This document shows positions 24,801 through 35,439 of a stretch of DNA of 64,000 bases, one piece after another. The first letter of the stretch is position 1. Each line of letters starts with the position of its first letter. The translations under genes and the position numbers were made by a program. This stretch comes from Juglans regia (taxonomy: Eukaryota; Streptophyta; Magnoliopsida; Fagales; Juglandaceae): the NCBI RefSeq assembly GCF_001411555.2, contig NC_049904.1, positions 26,735,370-26,799,369 on the forward strand, read 5' to 3'. The notes beneath the pieces were generated by a model, which saw only the letters and a program-made list of their open reading frames with translations, was not told where the DNA came from and did no database searches.

Positions 24801-27800
24801 TACATGAGAAGTACCTAACTAGGGTTTACAACAAAAAATAGAAAATCGTGGACATTTATTCCATTAAAATCAATGACCCTTTGCTTATAAGAACAATGTT
24901 TTACTTATTAAAAAAAAAAAAAAAGAACAAGATTTTAAGCTCATCCATTATTCTCTCACTATTCTTGAAGCTTCTATCACTTCTCTCCCACCAAATACAG
25001 CAACACATACATATGAGTCATTCTCTAGATTGCTGCCACTTGTGGATTACCTAGGAGTCCTCTCCAGCTTTTTAGGAAATCCACTAGCCTAAGAGGCATG
25101 GCCCATGATAATCCAAGTCCCGCAAAAAAATCATCCCACAGGATCTTGGCCACCTCGCAATGTAAAAAATCATCTCGTTCTTCTTACACGGGCAACACCA
25201 GTCCAACACCATTACCCAACGTTTCTTCAGATTATCTGTGGTAAGAATCTTACCCAAGGAGGCTATCCAAATTTTTTAAAAAAAAAAAACTGCTTTTAGA
25301 GGGGCTTTCGTCTGCCATATGTTCTTCCATTGAAAGGAGGTCATACCCGGGCTCGTTAGAACTTGGTGGAACGATCTGACTGTCAATCTACCTTTCTTGG
25401 AGGGGCTCTGGTTCATCTTTTCTATGGTACCCTTAGTCATTCTTATAGAATACAGTAAATCAAAGAACTCGGTGACAACCTCCAACTCCCAATCTTGAGC
25501 TACCCTAATGAAGTCTACATTCCATTGAGGGGAGCTACTAGTGAAGACCAAGAGATCAGCTATCGCTGCATCCTTCGCTCGTACAAGCTCAAAAATGGTA
25601 GGGAATGTGTCTTGGAGGTTTTGTTCACCACACCATTTGTCATACCAAACTTTGACACGAGAACTGTCACCCACCACCATACGTGCATGTCTGAGGAAGA
25701 TCTCCCAACCCTTTCTAATGTTTTTCCACAGACCCACTCTATATACACCGCGAACATCATTCGAGCACCATCATCTCCAAACTTCAAATGTATGACGTGC
25801 TTCCATAGGGCTCTCCTTTCGTGTTGGTACCGCCACAACTATTTACCCAAAAGAGTTTGGTTGAACTTCATCAAGTTATAGATCCCCAATCCACCCCTAG
25901 AAATTGGTGTACAAACACTTGAAGCTTCTTATTGTAGCTTCTTAATATGGTTGGCAACCTTTATGGGGAGCAGGAACAAGGACAAAAAATAAGTGGATAG
26001 ATTAGAAAGAGTATATTTAATCAAAGTGAGCCTACCCCTTTTAGACAAGTACAACCTCTTCCAAGAAGCTAATATTTGCCCCACATTTTCAACTACAACA
26101 TTCCAAATCCTCTCAAATTTGAAGGAATTACCCAACGGTGAGCCAAGATACTTATTGGGTAAAGAAGATACCTTGCATCCCAAGAGAGAGGCTAGATTCA
26201 CCTCATCGGGGACAACCTCCACTGGCACCAATTCAGACTTTGAGAGATTAACTCTCAAATCCGAGACAACTTCAAAACAAAGGAGAGCCCTCAAAGATTG
26301 TATATGCCCAAGATTTCCTCCATAGAAGATGAGAGTATCGTTAGCAAAAAGCAAATGAGAAATATCAATAGAGCCATAATCACCATTCCCCACCGAGAAG
26401 CCATATAGAAAGCCACCTTCCACAAGGCCCAAAATCGTCCTACTGAGAGTTTCCATGACGATTATGAAAATTAGTGGAGAAAGCGGGTCCCCGTGTCTCA
26501 AACCACGGGAGGAGTAGAAGAAACCCAACAATGAACCATTCAACAAGATAGAAAAGCAAACTATAGAAATATGCTTCCCAAGCATACCATTTCGCCCCAA
26601 AGCCACTTCTTGCAAGTAGATAAAATAGGAAATTCCAATTGACGGGATTATAAGCTTTCTTCATCTCTAAGTTGCCAAGTAACCCAGGTTCTCTAGATTT
26701 GAGTCACCCGTTCGAGACTTCATTTGCAATTAATACTGAATCTAGAATTTGTCTACCTTTGACAAATGCATTTTGAGGCTTCAAAATTAACTTCTCCATC
26801 ACTGTACTCAATATATTCGCTAGAACTTTAGAAAGTATCTTGTAAACTCCATTCACAAGACATTGCATCTTGTCTTGTTTAGGCTCAGCCAATAGCCTAT
26901 GATTATTGGTGGGGCGATAGTCTCTAACATCCACAGACCCCATGTTTTTGGAAATTAGGGCTAAAAAAGCAGCATTTAGATTTTTTTCAAACATGTCATT
27001 AGCATGAAATTCTTAAAATACCCTCATAAGGTCATCCTTGATCACTTCCCAACAAACTTGGAAAAAACCCATGGTAAAACCATTAGGGCCTAGAGCCTTG
27101 TCACTAGCCACCCTATGATTTATTGGTCTAATGATGCAAAAGTTAATCCATCCACTTTCAGTCTCCATGTGTATTGTTCGGAGAGGAGGTGCTCGTAGAA
27201 TTGTACAATGTGGTTCTTGATGACTAACTTATCCGAGGAAACTTTTCCGTCTACAATCATCATCTCAATAGCGTTGTTATGTGAATTAGCCACCCGATGG
27301 AATAACTTCATGCACTTGTCTCTCTCCTTGAGCCATAGCACCCTTGATTTTTGTCTCCAAGAGATCTCCTCCATCAATGTCACTCTTTTGAGTTCTGTGA
27401 CTACATGACTCTTGCGAGTTCTCTCAAATTCAGAGAGAGTTCTTGCCTCCTCGTCCTCTAGACACCGTAGCTCTTCCAAGGGAGAGCGCCTCTGTTGAGG
27501 TTGATAGTTACTTTTGAAATTAATTTAAATACAACATTCTTATATAGATCATACTTTATTTATGTGATAGAAGAATGACATGATTCATGAGGTCGAGAAT
27601 TACTTTTAAGTGGCTAATGACATATTTGACCAACGTACACATTAACAAGTCAAGAAGAAAGTTACTTAGCTTGTAATTAGGTTTTTCTCTTCTGTACCTC
27701 CTGTGTATTGGGTCTTTGCCTAATTATGTGGATTAATAAATTATTCTTATATATATACAAAAAAAAAAAAAAAAGGTCAAAGAGGAAAGTTATAAGGAAT

Positions 27801-28914
27801 CGACATAGGACAGACATGGGAACGCGTTGGGAATTGACAAAGCTGGCTTCTTTTGTACATTTGTGTGAGATAAGTCCTTTTCATTATGCTAATATTTTGC
27901 GAATTGATGCAAGTAGTGAAATAAAGGCTTTCACGTGGTGTAGAATTAAGTTTTTTGGCACTGGGTGTCCGAGAGCAGCATTCTGACTAATGTTGGGGCC
28001 TGGCGGTGCACAAGCTCTCAATAAGGAGTTTTCCGTAAGTGCACATCGGGTTAATTCAAAGGGGAAATCTTCAAGTCGGATGGCCCTTAAAGATTGTTTG
28101 CACATAAGAGGATTTAATACTTAGACCTTGGAGGGAGCATACCACAAGCCTAAGGCCTTGTCAGGGTATATGTGATGATCGAACTTAAACAGACATAAGT
28201 GCTATAGAATTAATGCATTCTTTTGGATGCTTAGAATACCATATTAAATTATGGCCATAGATAACTCCTTGTCGAGGGCCTGTGCACTCTCGAGATTAGT
28301 CAAGATGCTGTTCTCGGGCACCCAATGCCAATAAAAAAAAATTATGGCCATAGATAAAAATCATAAGTGCAGCAATAGTTTTTGATTGCTAATTTACAAG
28401 GCACCCAATACGCCTTGAATTCATGGCATTACCTTCCACTCTGATTTGAATACCTATAAGCGTACTTTGAATTTGCGTAGACAGTTGTCTGATCTTGTAC
28501 TTTTTTTTGCTGTCTAGTTCCACTGGGACATATAATCACCGACAGCCTAACTTACATGCTCCACCATTAAAAAATTAACCTACCTGATGACAAGGCATTA
28601 GCATTTATTTATTGCCAGTTTGAATTTTCTCATGGTTAAGGAACTTGCAGATCGTTGGCGCAATGTCGGCAGAGCAGAGAAAGGTTCTTCTCTTTTTTTG
28701 GACCTCAGTGAAGTATTTACCGGTGGAAGGTTTCCGTGGATTGGCTTCTCGGCTTTACATCTACAAGTCCACAGAGCCTCAGGATCACCTGCCTTCATCC
28801 CACACATGCTTTTACCGGCTGTGTTTCCCACCATATCCATCTATGGCCATCATGCAAGATCGCCTACACGTCATCACCCAAGAACATGTAGGCTGCAGCT
28901 TTGGTACTTGGTGA
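12890..28914 (+). CDS. UPL5: UPL5-like HECT E3 ubiquitin-protein ligase (3 exons, 912 aa)
   Basis: Exons by my reading: 12890-14774, 23175-23764, 28651-28914, joined in frame (628 codons plus 1 nt, then 2 nt plus 196 codons, then 88 codons with stop TGA); all introns are GT-AG. HECT ligases take ubiquitin from E2 on a cysteine and pass it to the substrate; Arabidopsis UPL5 is nuclear and targets WRKY53 for degradation during leaf senescence. Domains: a disordered N-terminus with an acidic run (DDDDDEDQDE), a ubiquitin-like domain at about residues 125-197 (LQFFIKM...LIYRGKQL), and a HECT domain from about residue 560 to the end (EATGPGVVREWF, GRVIALALM). The catalytic cysteine is in SSHTCFYRL, about Cys878 in exon 3, and the protein ends FGTW. 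Length is close to the 873 aa I recall for Arabidopsis. Intron 1 (8.4 kb) and intron 2 (4.9 kb) are filled by transposons. No coding break seen. Confidence 0.93.
14860..14945. repeat. Intron 1 short tandem repeat, interrupted by the Copia insertion
   Basis: Units of the type GATATGGATGTA(A/G)AC...GTACATGCAACTGT occur twice here. Related units (AACATTTGTACATGCAACTG) resume just past the Copia right end at 22029-22140, and again at 2804-2915 in the upstream duplicate. The Copia element therefore landed inside a short tandem array of the native intron. Confidence 0.65.
15664..15917. repeat. 46 bp hairpin-forming minisatellite inside the solo LTR
   Basis: About five units start at 15664, 15710, 15756 and so on with period 46, plus a degenerate sixth. 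Each unit contains GTGAAACAC, a 10 base spacer, then GTGTTTCAC, so every repeat can fold into a 9 bp stem-loop. Units differ by a few substitutions (for example CTTGAGTCC versus CTTGAGTCA). Confidence 0.9.
15960..16270. repeat. Degenerate ACATGGCATA-type repeat
   Basis: Many irregular copies of ACATGGCATA, CATAGCATA and GTACATGG occur over ~300 bp, adjoining the 46 bp minisatellite. No fixed period is visible. Confidence 0.6.
17702..17758. repeat. AAAT/AAAC simple-sequence run
   Basis: A run of AAATAAAT units close to the right end of the solo LTR. Confidence 0.7.
18796..19013. mobile_element. MITE inserted in the Copia RT region (~218 bp)
   Basis: The ends CTTAGGGTACGTTTGGG and CCAAACATAGCCTAAG are inverted repeats. 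The interior is AT-rich (AGTAATGAATAGTAG). It splits the reading frame between GKL and SFFLGIEAIKSD, which are contiguous in Copia RT. The TIR style suggests a Tourist/PIF-type element, but the target duplication is not clear. Confidence 0.75.
19226..27084. repeat. Downstream copy of the duplicated segment (matches 1-7836)
   Basis: Within the first ~4.3 kb I find a single substitution (19386 A versus 161 G). From inside exon 2 onward differences become frequent (substitutions at 23547, 23556 and 23607-23611, then more than 15 further changes plus indels to 27084). Beyond 27084 the LINE continues without interruption, so this copy is the intact one in UPL5. Confidence 0.95.
21781..22028 (-). 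repeat. Copia 5' LTR, 248 bp
   Basis: TG...CA ends, bounded on its low side by the primer-binding site and on its high side by intron sequence. It is identical by eye to 2556-2803. Confidence 0.92.
24735..27490 (-). mobile_element. 5'-truncated LINE in UPL5 intron 2
   Basis: Minus-strand coding pieces from high to low coordinate: the region before RT (27120-27479), RT start (26704-26994), RT core with SRGLRHGDPLSPLIF and LLFANDTLIF (25929-26615), and the C-terminal zf-RVT-like part (25276-25838). The endonuclease half is missing, as expected for 5' truncation. The palm motif FADD reads FAND. Stops and frameshifts make it inactive. The 3' boundary near 24735-24930 is approximate; an A-run at 24909 on the plus strand may mark another small insert. 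Confidence 0.85.
27660..27775 (+). mobile_element. Possible short LINE/SINE 3' tail with poly(A)
   Basis: Text such as CCTCCTGTGTATTGGGTC followed by AATAAATTATTC and a run of about 15 A looks like a plant LINE 3' end inserted in plus orientation. Only the tail is present. Confidence 0.4.
27955..28160 (-). mobile_element. Degenerate copy of the tRNA-derived SINE family
   Basis: It aligns by eye with the body of the full-length SINEs at 48566-48801 and 53388-53606 (CACTGGGTGTCCGAGAGCAGC, GTGCACAAGCTCTC, AGATTGTTTGCAC). The tRNA-like head at the right is badly decayed. A short piece of the same family in the opposite orientation lies at about 28260-28330. Confidence 0.65.
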
Positions 28915-29587
28915 TATTAGTTACATCTTTGCATTTGGGGTTGCGAAGGGTTTTTGATTGCACATACTCAGCTTGTACAGATTATAGGAATATCGTGTTC
29001 GTCATTTAGACTATGGAAGAAGCTGCTTTAATCCTCTTATTTTGGGCCCTTTCCAGTGTCATTGCGTTTTTCTCGACTGTCTGTATAGTTATAGTATGAA
29101 TAAAGCTGGAGGCAGGGGAAAAAAAAAATCTCCACTTCCCATCATGAACTTCTTGCCTAGTGTTAGATATTTGCTTTATCATGACGTTTAAGCACCGAGG
29201 TTCTGCAATGACATGCTTAGTCAATTTCCTCTGATAGTCTTCAGCTTCTTGTTAGTGTGTGAATTCTTTCAAATATTTGTTTTATTTAGAGAATATTTGG
29301 GTTATCACGGCATTGTTGTTTACATCCATTACTATTAATTGCTCTCTTTTCTGCAAATCAAGATTTCTTCTAATTCTTATTCGACGGTGAGAATCTCGAA
29401 GAAAGAGGAAAGACAGACACATGAATCAGGTAGACTCTTTTCTTACAATATTCTCAGCAAATATCATAGGATCCATTTCTTTTCTTTTTCTTGGGTGGAA
29501 TTTGAGCAACATTTAGCGGATTCGGCAACTCCAAAATTAAAGCAATACATGTAATCATTCCAAAAATAGGTTTCTGAAAGTTTTTCT

Positions 29588-29760
29588 TAGGTTCTGTTTG
29601 AATAGTAAAAATATTTCATCTCATCACATTACATAATTATAATTTTTTTAAATTTCTACACAAAATATAATAAATAATTTAATTTTTTCAAATATTAAAA
29701 AATATTATTTTAATATTATTTTATTTTATTTTCATCTCAATTCACTATTTATTCAGCAAG
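29588..29760. mobile_element. MITE of the ATCTCATC family
   Basis: Same interior as 9375-9580 (TTTCATCTCATCACATTACA, CACAAAATATAATAAATAAT). Ends (GTTCTGTTTGAATAGT and ACTATTTATTCAGC) are roughly inverted. Confidence 0.7.
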
Positions 29761-30204
29761 TTAGAATCATTATGAAGTTCAGTTTTATTTAAAAAGGATC
29801 TAATATAGAACTTGACATTCAATGACTTCTATTATGTTCATTCAAAATGGGACTCATGCATCGTGCCATTGTTTTCATTTTCCTTTCTTCTTTATTTTTT
29901 GTCAGAATTAACTTCAATTTCAGATGCCAGAGACCTGAAAGTTATAATATTCATTATTTTAATTATTTCACTTGTCAATTTAGAAACTCAATAATTAACA
30001 TATTTTATATTTTACATTAAAAGCAAACTATTTATTTCAAGTGAAAATGGATATCCCACAGAAGCCATGATGTCTAACTAAACTCTTCAGATTTTCCTCG
30101 CAAATTTAAATGATTCTATGCTTTATTATCTATACGTTAGTTTCATTCTGATAATTAATTATCCAAAGAATTGCATATATATTTTCACATACTTTATTTT
30201 TTAA

Positions 30205-30365
30205 CAAAAATTTTATGTGCAGTCACTTTTACGTACTCTTTTACGCACTCTACTAATGTGATTGATTGTGTCATTTTTTTTAAAATATAAAATAACTGTT
30301 TTGGTCAATCACATTAGTGGAGTGCGCTTGAAATATGTAAAAGTGACTGTATGTACCAGAACTCA
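30205..30365. mobile_element. Foldback MITE with ~55 bp inverted arms
   Basis: The left arm (TGCAGTCACTTTTACGTACT ... CTAATGTGATTG) is matched by the right arm (CAATCACATTAGTGGAGTGC ... AAAAGTGACTGTATGTACC). The spacer is about 50 bp of AT-rich DNA. A transcript would form a long hairpin. Confidence 0.78.
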
Positions 30366-30582
30366 TTTTTTAAAGCATGTAATGACATTGCTCGATCTTA
30401 CTACTAGTGTTAGGGACTACTGGGTCCAATCTATTAAAAACCTATCACTAATAATAAGAGAATAGATAAATCCAAAATATAAGGTATGAAAAATATAAGC
30501 TAAGGAAGAGATAAACAAAAAGAAGTTGACTCATATTCCAAAAAGAAAAATGTTTGACAAGATAAGTTGGATTCAATCACTC

Positions 30583-31426
30583 TAAAGCTGAGTGAAAATT
30601 TGACTCCGCACCAGCTTAGATAAGCTTGAGTCGGAGTTTTTTTAACTAAAAAAGTCGGAGACGGAGTCGGAGGTGGCGATGTATTGACTCCGGCTCCGAA
30701 TCCAATATTGTACATATTTTATAAAAATATATGTATTTTTTATATATTAATCATATATATTATATATATCTATAACTTATATAGTTAATTAAATTCAATA
30801 ATATACTAGTATGAGCAAATTATTATAAAATAATATGCTTATACTATAATATAAATAGATTAAATTCACTAATAATAGTTTAATATATGTAAACACCATA
30901 CTATTAACTATTATTACTATGTAACACTAATGTATAATAACAACTAATGTATAAAAAATAATGTATAATAACATGTAATACTAATTATATAATAACAAAT
31001 GTATAATAACATTAAATACTAATATATTATGTATAAACACTAATATATAAATTTATAATAACATGTAATACTAATGTATAAACATTAACATATAATAATA
31101 TATAATATTAATGTACATGTATAATAATAATAATTTGTACAATGATTTATTTTTTTTAATTTTGGTTATGTTTTAATAAAATTGAAATTGAAAAAATATT
31201 TTTTTTAAAAAAACATGAAATTTGGAAGCCAAAATCCGATTAGTGAGAGTCCAAGATTGTTGAATTAAAATTTCAAATGGGCTAAGAAAAAAAAATCCAA
31301 TAAAAAGTCTCAAATCCGACTCTGCTCTGACAAGCTGGAGTCGAATTGGAGGCTATGTGAATCGGAGTCGGAGTCGGAGTCGGAGGTAAGGCACTCCGAC
31401 TTCGACATTGTCGGTGCTCAGCCCTA
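30583..31426. mobile_element. hAT-like non-autonomous DNA transposon (844 bp) in the left LTR
   Basis: Flanked by near-identical 8 bp sequences AATCACTC (30575-30582) and AATCACTT (31427-31434), the hAT target-site length. Ends TAAAGCTGAG and CTCAGCCCTA are imperfect inverted repeats. Subterminal regions carry many GGAGTCGGAG / GACTCCG motifs in opposite orientations, as in hAT subterminal repeats. The centre (30720-31140) is a degenerate TAATACTAATGTATAATAACA repeat with no coding. Confidence 0.78.
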
Positions 31427-31939
31427 AATCACTTCAAGAAAATAGATCTCTATATAATGAAGAGACTATCCACAGGCTGGGGACGATTTCTTTACACCTA
31501 GACTAAATTCCTTCATTATATTGAGCGATATGTGAGGTTATGAGAGATAGTAAAATCACCAATCATAATGGATTTTAGGCCCACAACTTGTGGATGTAGA
31601 TTTTCATACCGAACCACGTAAACTTCTATGTCTTTCTTTATTTATTTCTATTTGCTTATTTATTATTATTTTATGAATGAATGTGAAGAGTACTGTATCG
31701 AATTGAAGCCTGAATCACCATCGTGGGCCGGAGATAATTATTTCCTCTATTCCGGTCTATTATGCAAATTTAGGTATTAAAAATTGGCATCGTCTATGGG
31801 ATTGACTAATCTTTCATACCGAAAAATCAGATAATATCTCCTCAACTTTGCTATTTTTCTTGTTGTTTATGCTCTAATACTACAACGAATAATTTAATAT
31901 ATATATATAGAGAGAGAGAGAGGAAGAACACAAGAAACA

Positions 31940-33060
31940 GACACATTGCGCATGTGCCATGCACTGCATACATAAGGAAGGGGTGCACAGTGTGCACCTA
32001 CTTCCTTCATCGTGCAGAACCTACACAGCGAAGACTCTCGCCAGCAACTCATCAAATCAAAGTGTTGTGCACGCATTGCAAAGTGTGGGCAAAGAGCAAC
32101 AAGCTGTCGAAGGCCCACGCACAGGTGTCTGTGAGTTGGTAGGGGCACCACCGGCAACCACCATAACTGTTGCTAATTTCTTTCGCTGGCAGGGTAGTTT
32201 GTTGACCATGGAAGCCGATCAAGTCGGCCACAACACTGCAGGCAGAGGATCGATGCGTGTTGCTGGGCACCTTGAAAGACCACCACTAGCCACGACCATG
32301 CCCATCGGATTTTTCTGCACAGTGATCCTCGCCATGGTAGCTCTGCTCGTTGTGACACTCCACAAGGAGCCGTTGAGCTCAATCGCACCATGCACGTTGT
32401 CAAAGGCCCATAAGCGAGGTGTTCGTGCTCCAGCAAGACCACCAAAAGCCACCACTTGCCTCACCGGCAAAGAAGATCCTAGGCCACGGAGGAGTTGCTG
32501 GCCAGTTTCTCGTCGCCGGAGGACTTAGGTGCCATTGCTGGAGGTATTCAAGATTCTGCACCTCCAACGACAACATTGGGTCGATGAAGTCGCCGACAGC
32601 CACTACCTGACCCACCGGAGTTTCCTGCCCGGCATGGTGGTTCCCGACCATGATGATGTCCCTCGCCATCAACATGGACACTTTACCCACTGGAGAAGCT
32701 TTTCACTAACACCGTGAAAACTTTGCACATCCTGGATGCTTCATTGCCACCCTCACTAACCTTGTATATTATGAATGCTTCATCACCCACAGAGACAACC
32801 TCAAGCAGCAACTCCAAGGCGAGCAACCGACCTAGCGAGCAAAGATGGCGAGACCACGCAAATGGAGAGCAAAGGTGGCAAGCAACAACACACATGTAGA
32901 CATGTACACGGATAGATCACTAGTTGCATGGCAAGCAAAGGTGGTGAGCAACCAACCTTGGCGAGAAAGAATTCAGATGCGAGATTTATTATCTGATGGA
33001 GCATGGTGGGCATCGAGCCAACAACTAGAAATGTGAAGATAGAAGAGTTGATGAACAGTG
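31940..33060. other. GC-rich interior of the LTR retroelement, unrecognised
   Basis: This ~1.1 kb has clearly higher GC than its surroundings and short open frames on both strands (for example 31959-32528 plus). None shows a retroelement domain I recognise. Overlapping frames on both strands suggest composition effects more than a gene. It could be a captured genomic fragment. Confidence 0.45.
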
Positions 33061-33631
33061 CAACTTGATCGCATATCAACCAGGAATTCCATTTCATAAA
33101 AATAAAAAATAAAAAATCTTAGTCAATGAGGGATCAAGAGCACCGGCTAAATGGCTCTAGTTCGTCTTTCTCAAACTTGCTATTTTATTTTTACTAACAA
33201 ATTTGATTTTTGGAAGATTTTCTCCTGCAAAACTCCTCAAGGTTCAATGAAAAACCTAGTGGCAATATGCCCCAAGAATATACTTCGCTAGAGATCACCT
33301 GCATGGCGCAAAATACCAATTGCAATGCCTTTCTCAAGCACCACTCGGACATATTAATTCGTTATCATACCAGCATTAATGCACTAGATCCCATAAAAAC
33401 AGACCGTTCAGTGTCGCGGGCATCTTGTGTCTCCTTTGTTGCCAAAACCTAGCCGCCAACGGGCATCACTCATGTGTCACCAGCCTTCACCACACTCAAG
33501 CAAGATGACTCAGGTTTGCAAATCTCAAACTTGTAATTTGGATTATTTAATCTAACCTATTGGTTTTTATTTTGGTACGATCGAGCTCTAGCTCCCGCCA
33601 CAAAGTGTGGTAGCGGTTTGTCTCCCACCAC

Positions 33632-33866
33632 AAGGTCGAGGCATCCTCCTGCTACACTCGTGTCGCCATAAGTTTTGCGGTTGAGGCATCCTCCAGCTAC
33701 ACTCGTATCACCAAAGTTACGCGGTCGAGACATCTTCCCGCTACACTCTCATCACTAGAGTTATGTGATCGAGGCATATTCCCGCTACACTCGCATCCCT
33801 AGAGTTACACGGTCGGTAGAGGCATCCTCCCACTACACTTGCATCTCTAGAGTTACGCAGTCAAGT
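33632..33866. repeat. ~45 bp minisatellite near the right LTR
   Basis: Five units of the form GAGGCATCCTCC(N)GCTACACT CG(N)ATC(N)C(N)AAGTTACGCGGTC with varied substitutions, ending about 30 bp before the right LTR of the retroelement. Confidence 0.85.
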
Positions 33867-35220
33867 AGGAGTGTAATCAGTCCAGTTCGGTCCGGTTCTG
33901 TACATATACTTCAAAAAGGAAAAGGCTTCACAATACAAGTTAGACTCGATCACTCCAAGGAAATAAACCTCTATATAAGGAGGGGACTCTCCACAGGCCG
34001 GGGATGACTTCTCTATGCCTAGACTAAATTTTTTCATTTTATTGAGCAATATGTGAGGCCATAAAAGATTGTAAAATCACTAATTATAGTAAATTTTTCC
34101 CTTAAACGACCCATGTACGTAAATTTTTATATCAAACTATGTAAATCTATATGTTTCTTTTTATTTATTTTTATTTACTTATTTATTATTATTTTATAAA
34201 TAAACGTGAAGAGTATTATATCAAAATCTAAATTACTATCTTGAGCCAATAATGATTATTTCCTCCGTTCCAATGTATTATACGATATTAGACATTAACA
34301 ACTAGAGCCTCAATCTTTTACCTGGCATGCAGAGCTTCAGTTGGCAGAAAAAGAATAAGACGAGCCTTGCGGCTGCCAAATGGCCTAATACGATGACCAT
34401 GTTGTCACCATCATTACTCGTTTAGTCGACTCAACAAATTACTCGAAGGAGTTGATTCTTTTTTAGCTTTTAGTCGACTCAACAAACTTCTTTCGCCATC
34501 ATAAACGGCCAAATGTTGTGAAAAAAAAAAAAAAAATCATCTCTCTCTGTGTTCCCTCCCTCTTTCTCAATTTTTAAGTTCATGTAAAATCACCAATTGT
34601 ATAAAAAAATTTAAATTAAAAGAATAAATTTTATTATTTAATTTATATCTTAATAATTCTCCTCACATGTGGGCAAACTCTCTTTCAATTAGTAGCTCAA
34701 CAAATATTTAATTAAATTAGATGAAGTATAGAGTCAGAATTTAAATTTAAGATCTATGTTTTGATATTATATTATATAAAATCATCACTTATCTTAAAAG
34801 ATTGAGCTGATTAGAAGAGATAAATTTTATTATTTAATTTATATATTTGACAGTTACGTATTCAAAACCTAAGACCAGTATGTATCATCGTTAACATTCT
34901 GTTACAGCACAGGGAAAAAAACACCGTCCCGATATGGATTTTTACACGCATAGTGGAAATGCCCCTTGAAGACGAACGAAAGACTTTAAAGGAAATTGAT
35001 AATGTGATACCCTGAACTTTTTCTGCACATAATATAGATGGAATCATGGAAGGTCAGTTTCCTTTGAATCTTTTATCAGGCCAAGTTGGGCTCTGGGGTG
35101 TCCATAAAAGGGATTATCACGAAAGTGGGATTTCCAATGCTCGACGTAATCAGCCAAGTTCTCTTTCATGCCTTGTGTTTTACTAAACTCTCATCTTTTC
35201 CTTGTAAATCATCTATCTAC

Positions 35221-35271
<51 letters not shown>
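35221..35271. repeat. (TG)n(AG)n compound microsatellite
   Basis: About 16 TG units followed by about 9 AG units, then GACAGGGAGAG. Confidence 0.95.
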
Positions 35272-35272
<1 letters not shown>

Positions 35273-35439
35273 CAGGGAGAGATGTAATAGAATTATAGAG
35301 CTTTGCTTGTGGCAAGTCTAAATTATCAGAAAGCTCCTGATTTTACGGGAATCCTTGAGCCATGATCTATGTGCCATTTCACATCTCATTGCTGTACATG
35401 GAGGTTTTGGTTACGTTCACAATGTCTGCAACAAATGGC

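Larger units (their letters stand above)
28915..30526. other. UPL5 3' flank, no gene seen
   Basis: Includes the probable UPL5 3' UTR (AATAAAG at about 29099 could serve polyadenylation), a MITE at 29588-29760 and an inverted-repeat element at 30205-30365. Otherwise AT-rich, and no coding stretch is supportable. Confidence 0.6.
30527..34300. mobile_element. Non-autonomous LTR retroelement (404/402 bp LTRs) with nested hAT-like insert
   Basis: The LTR at 30527-31782 is 1256 bp, and 404 bp once the 844 bp insert and its 8 bp duplication are removed; the LTR at 33899-34300 is 402 bp. They share CTAGACTAAAT, ATTGAGC(A/G)ATATGTGAGG and the TTTCCTC end. Right of the first LTR is ATTGGCATCGTCTATGGG, similar to Gypsy primer-binding sites, suggesting plus orientation. 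The ~2.1 kb interior has no recognisable gag or pol. No matching target-site duplication was found. LTR divergence is high, so the element is old. Confidence 0.78.

Noticed and set aside
31959..32528. 189-codon open frame in GC-rich DNA
   Set aside because: Frames of similar quality exist on the opposite strand, and it lies within an LTR element without recognisable retroelement motifs; likely due to GC composition.
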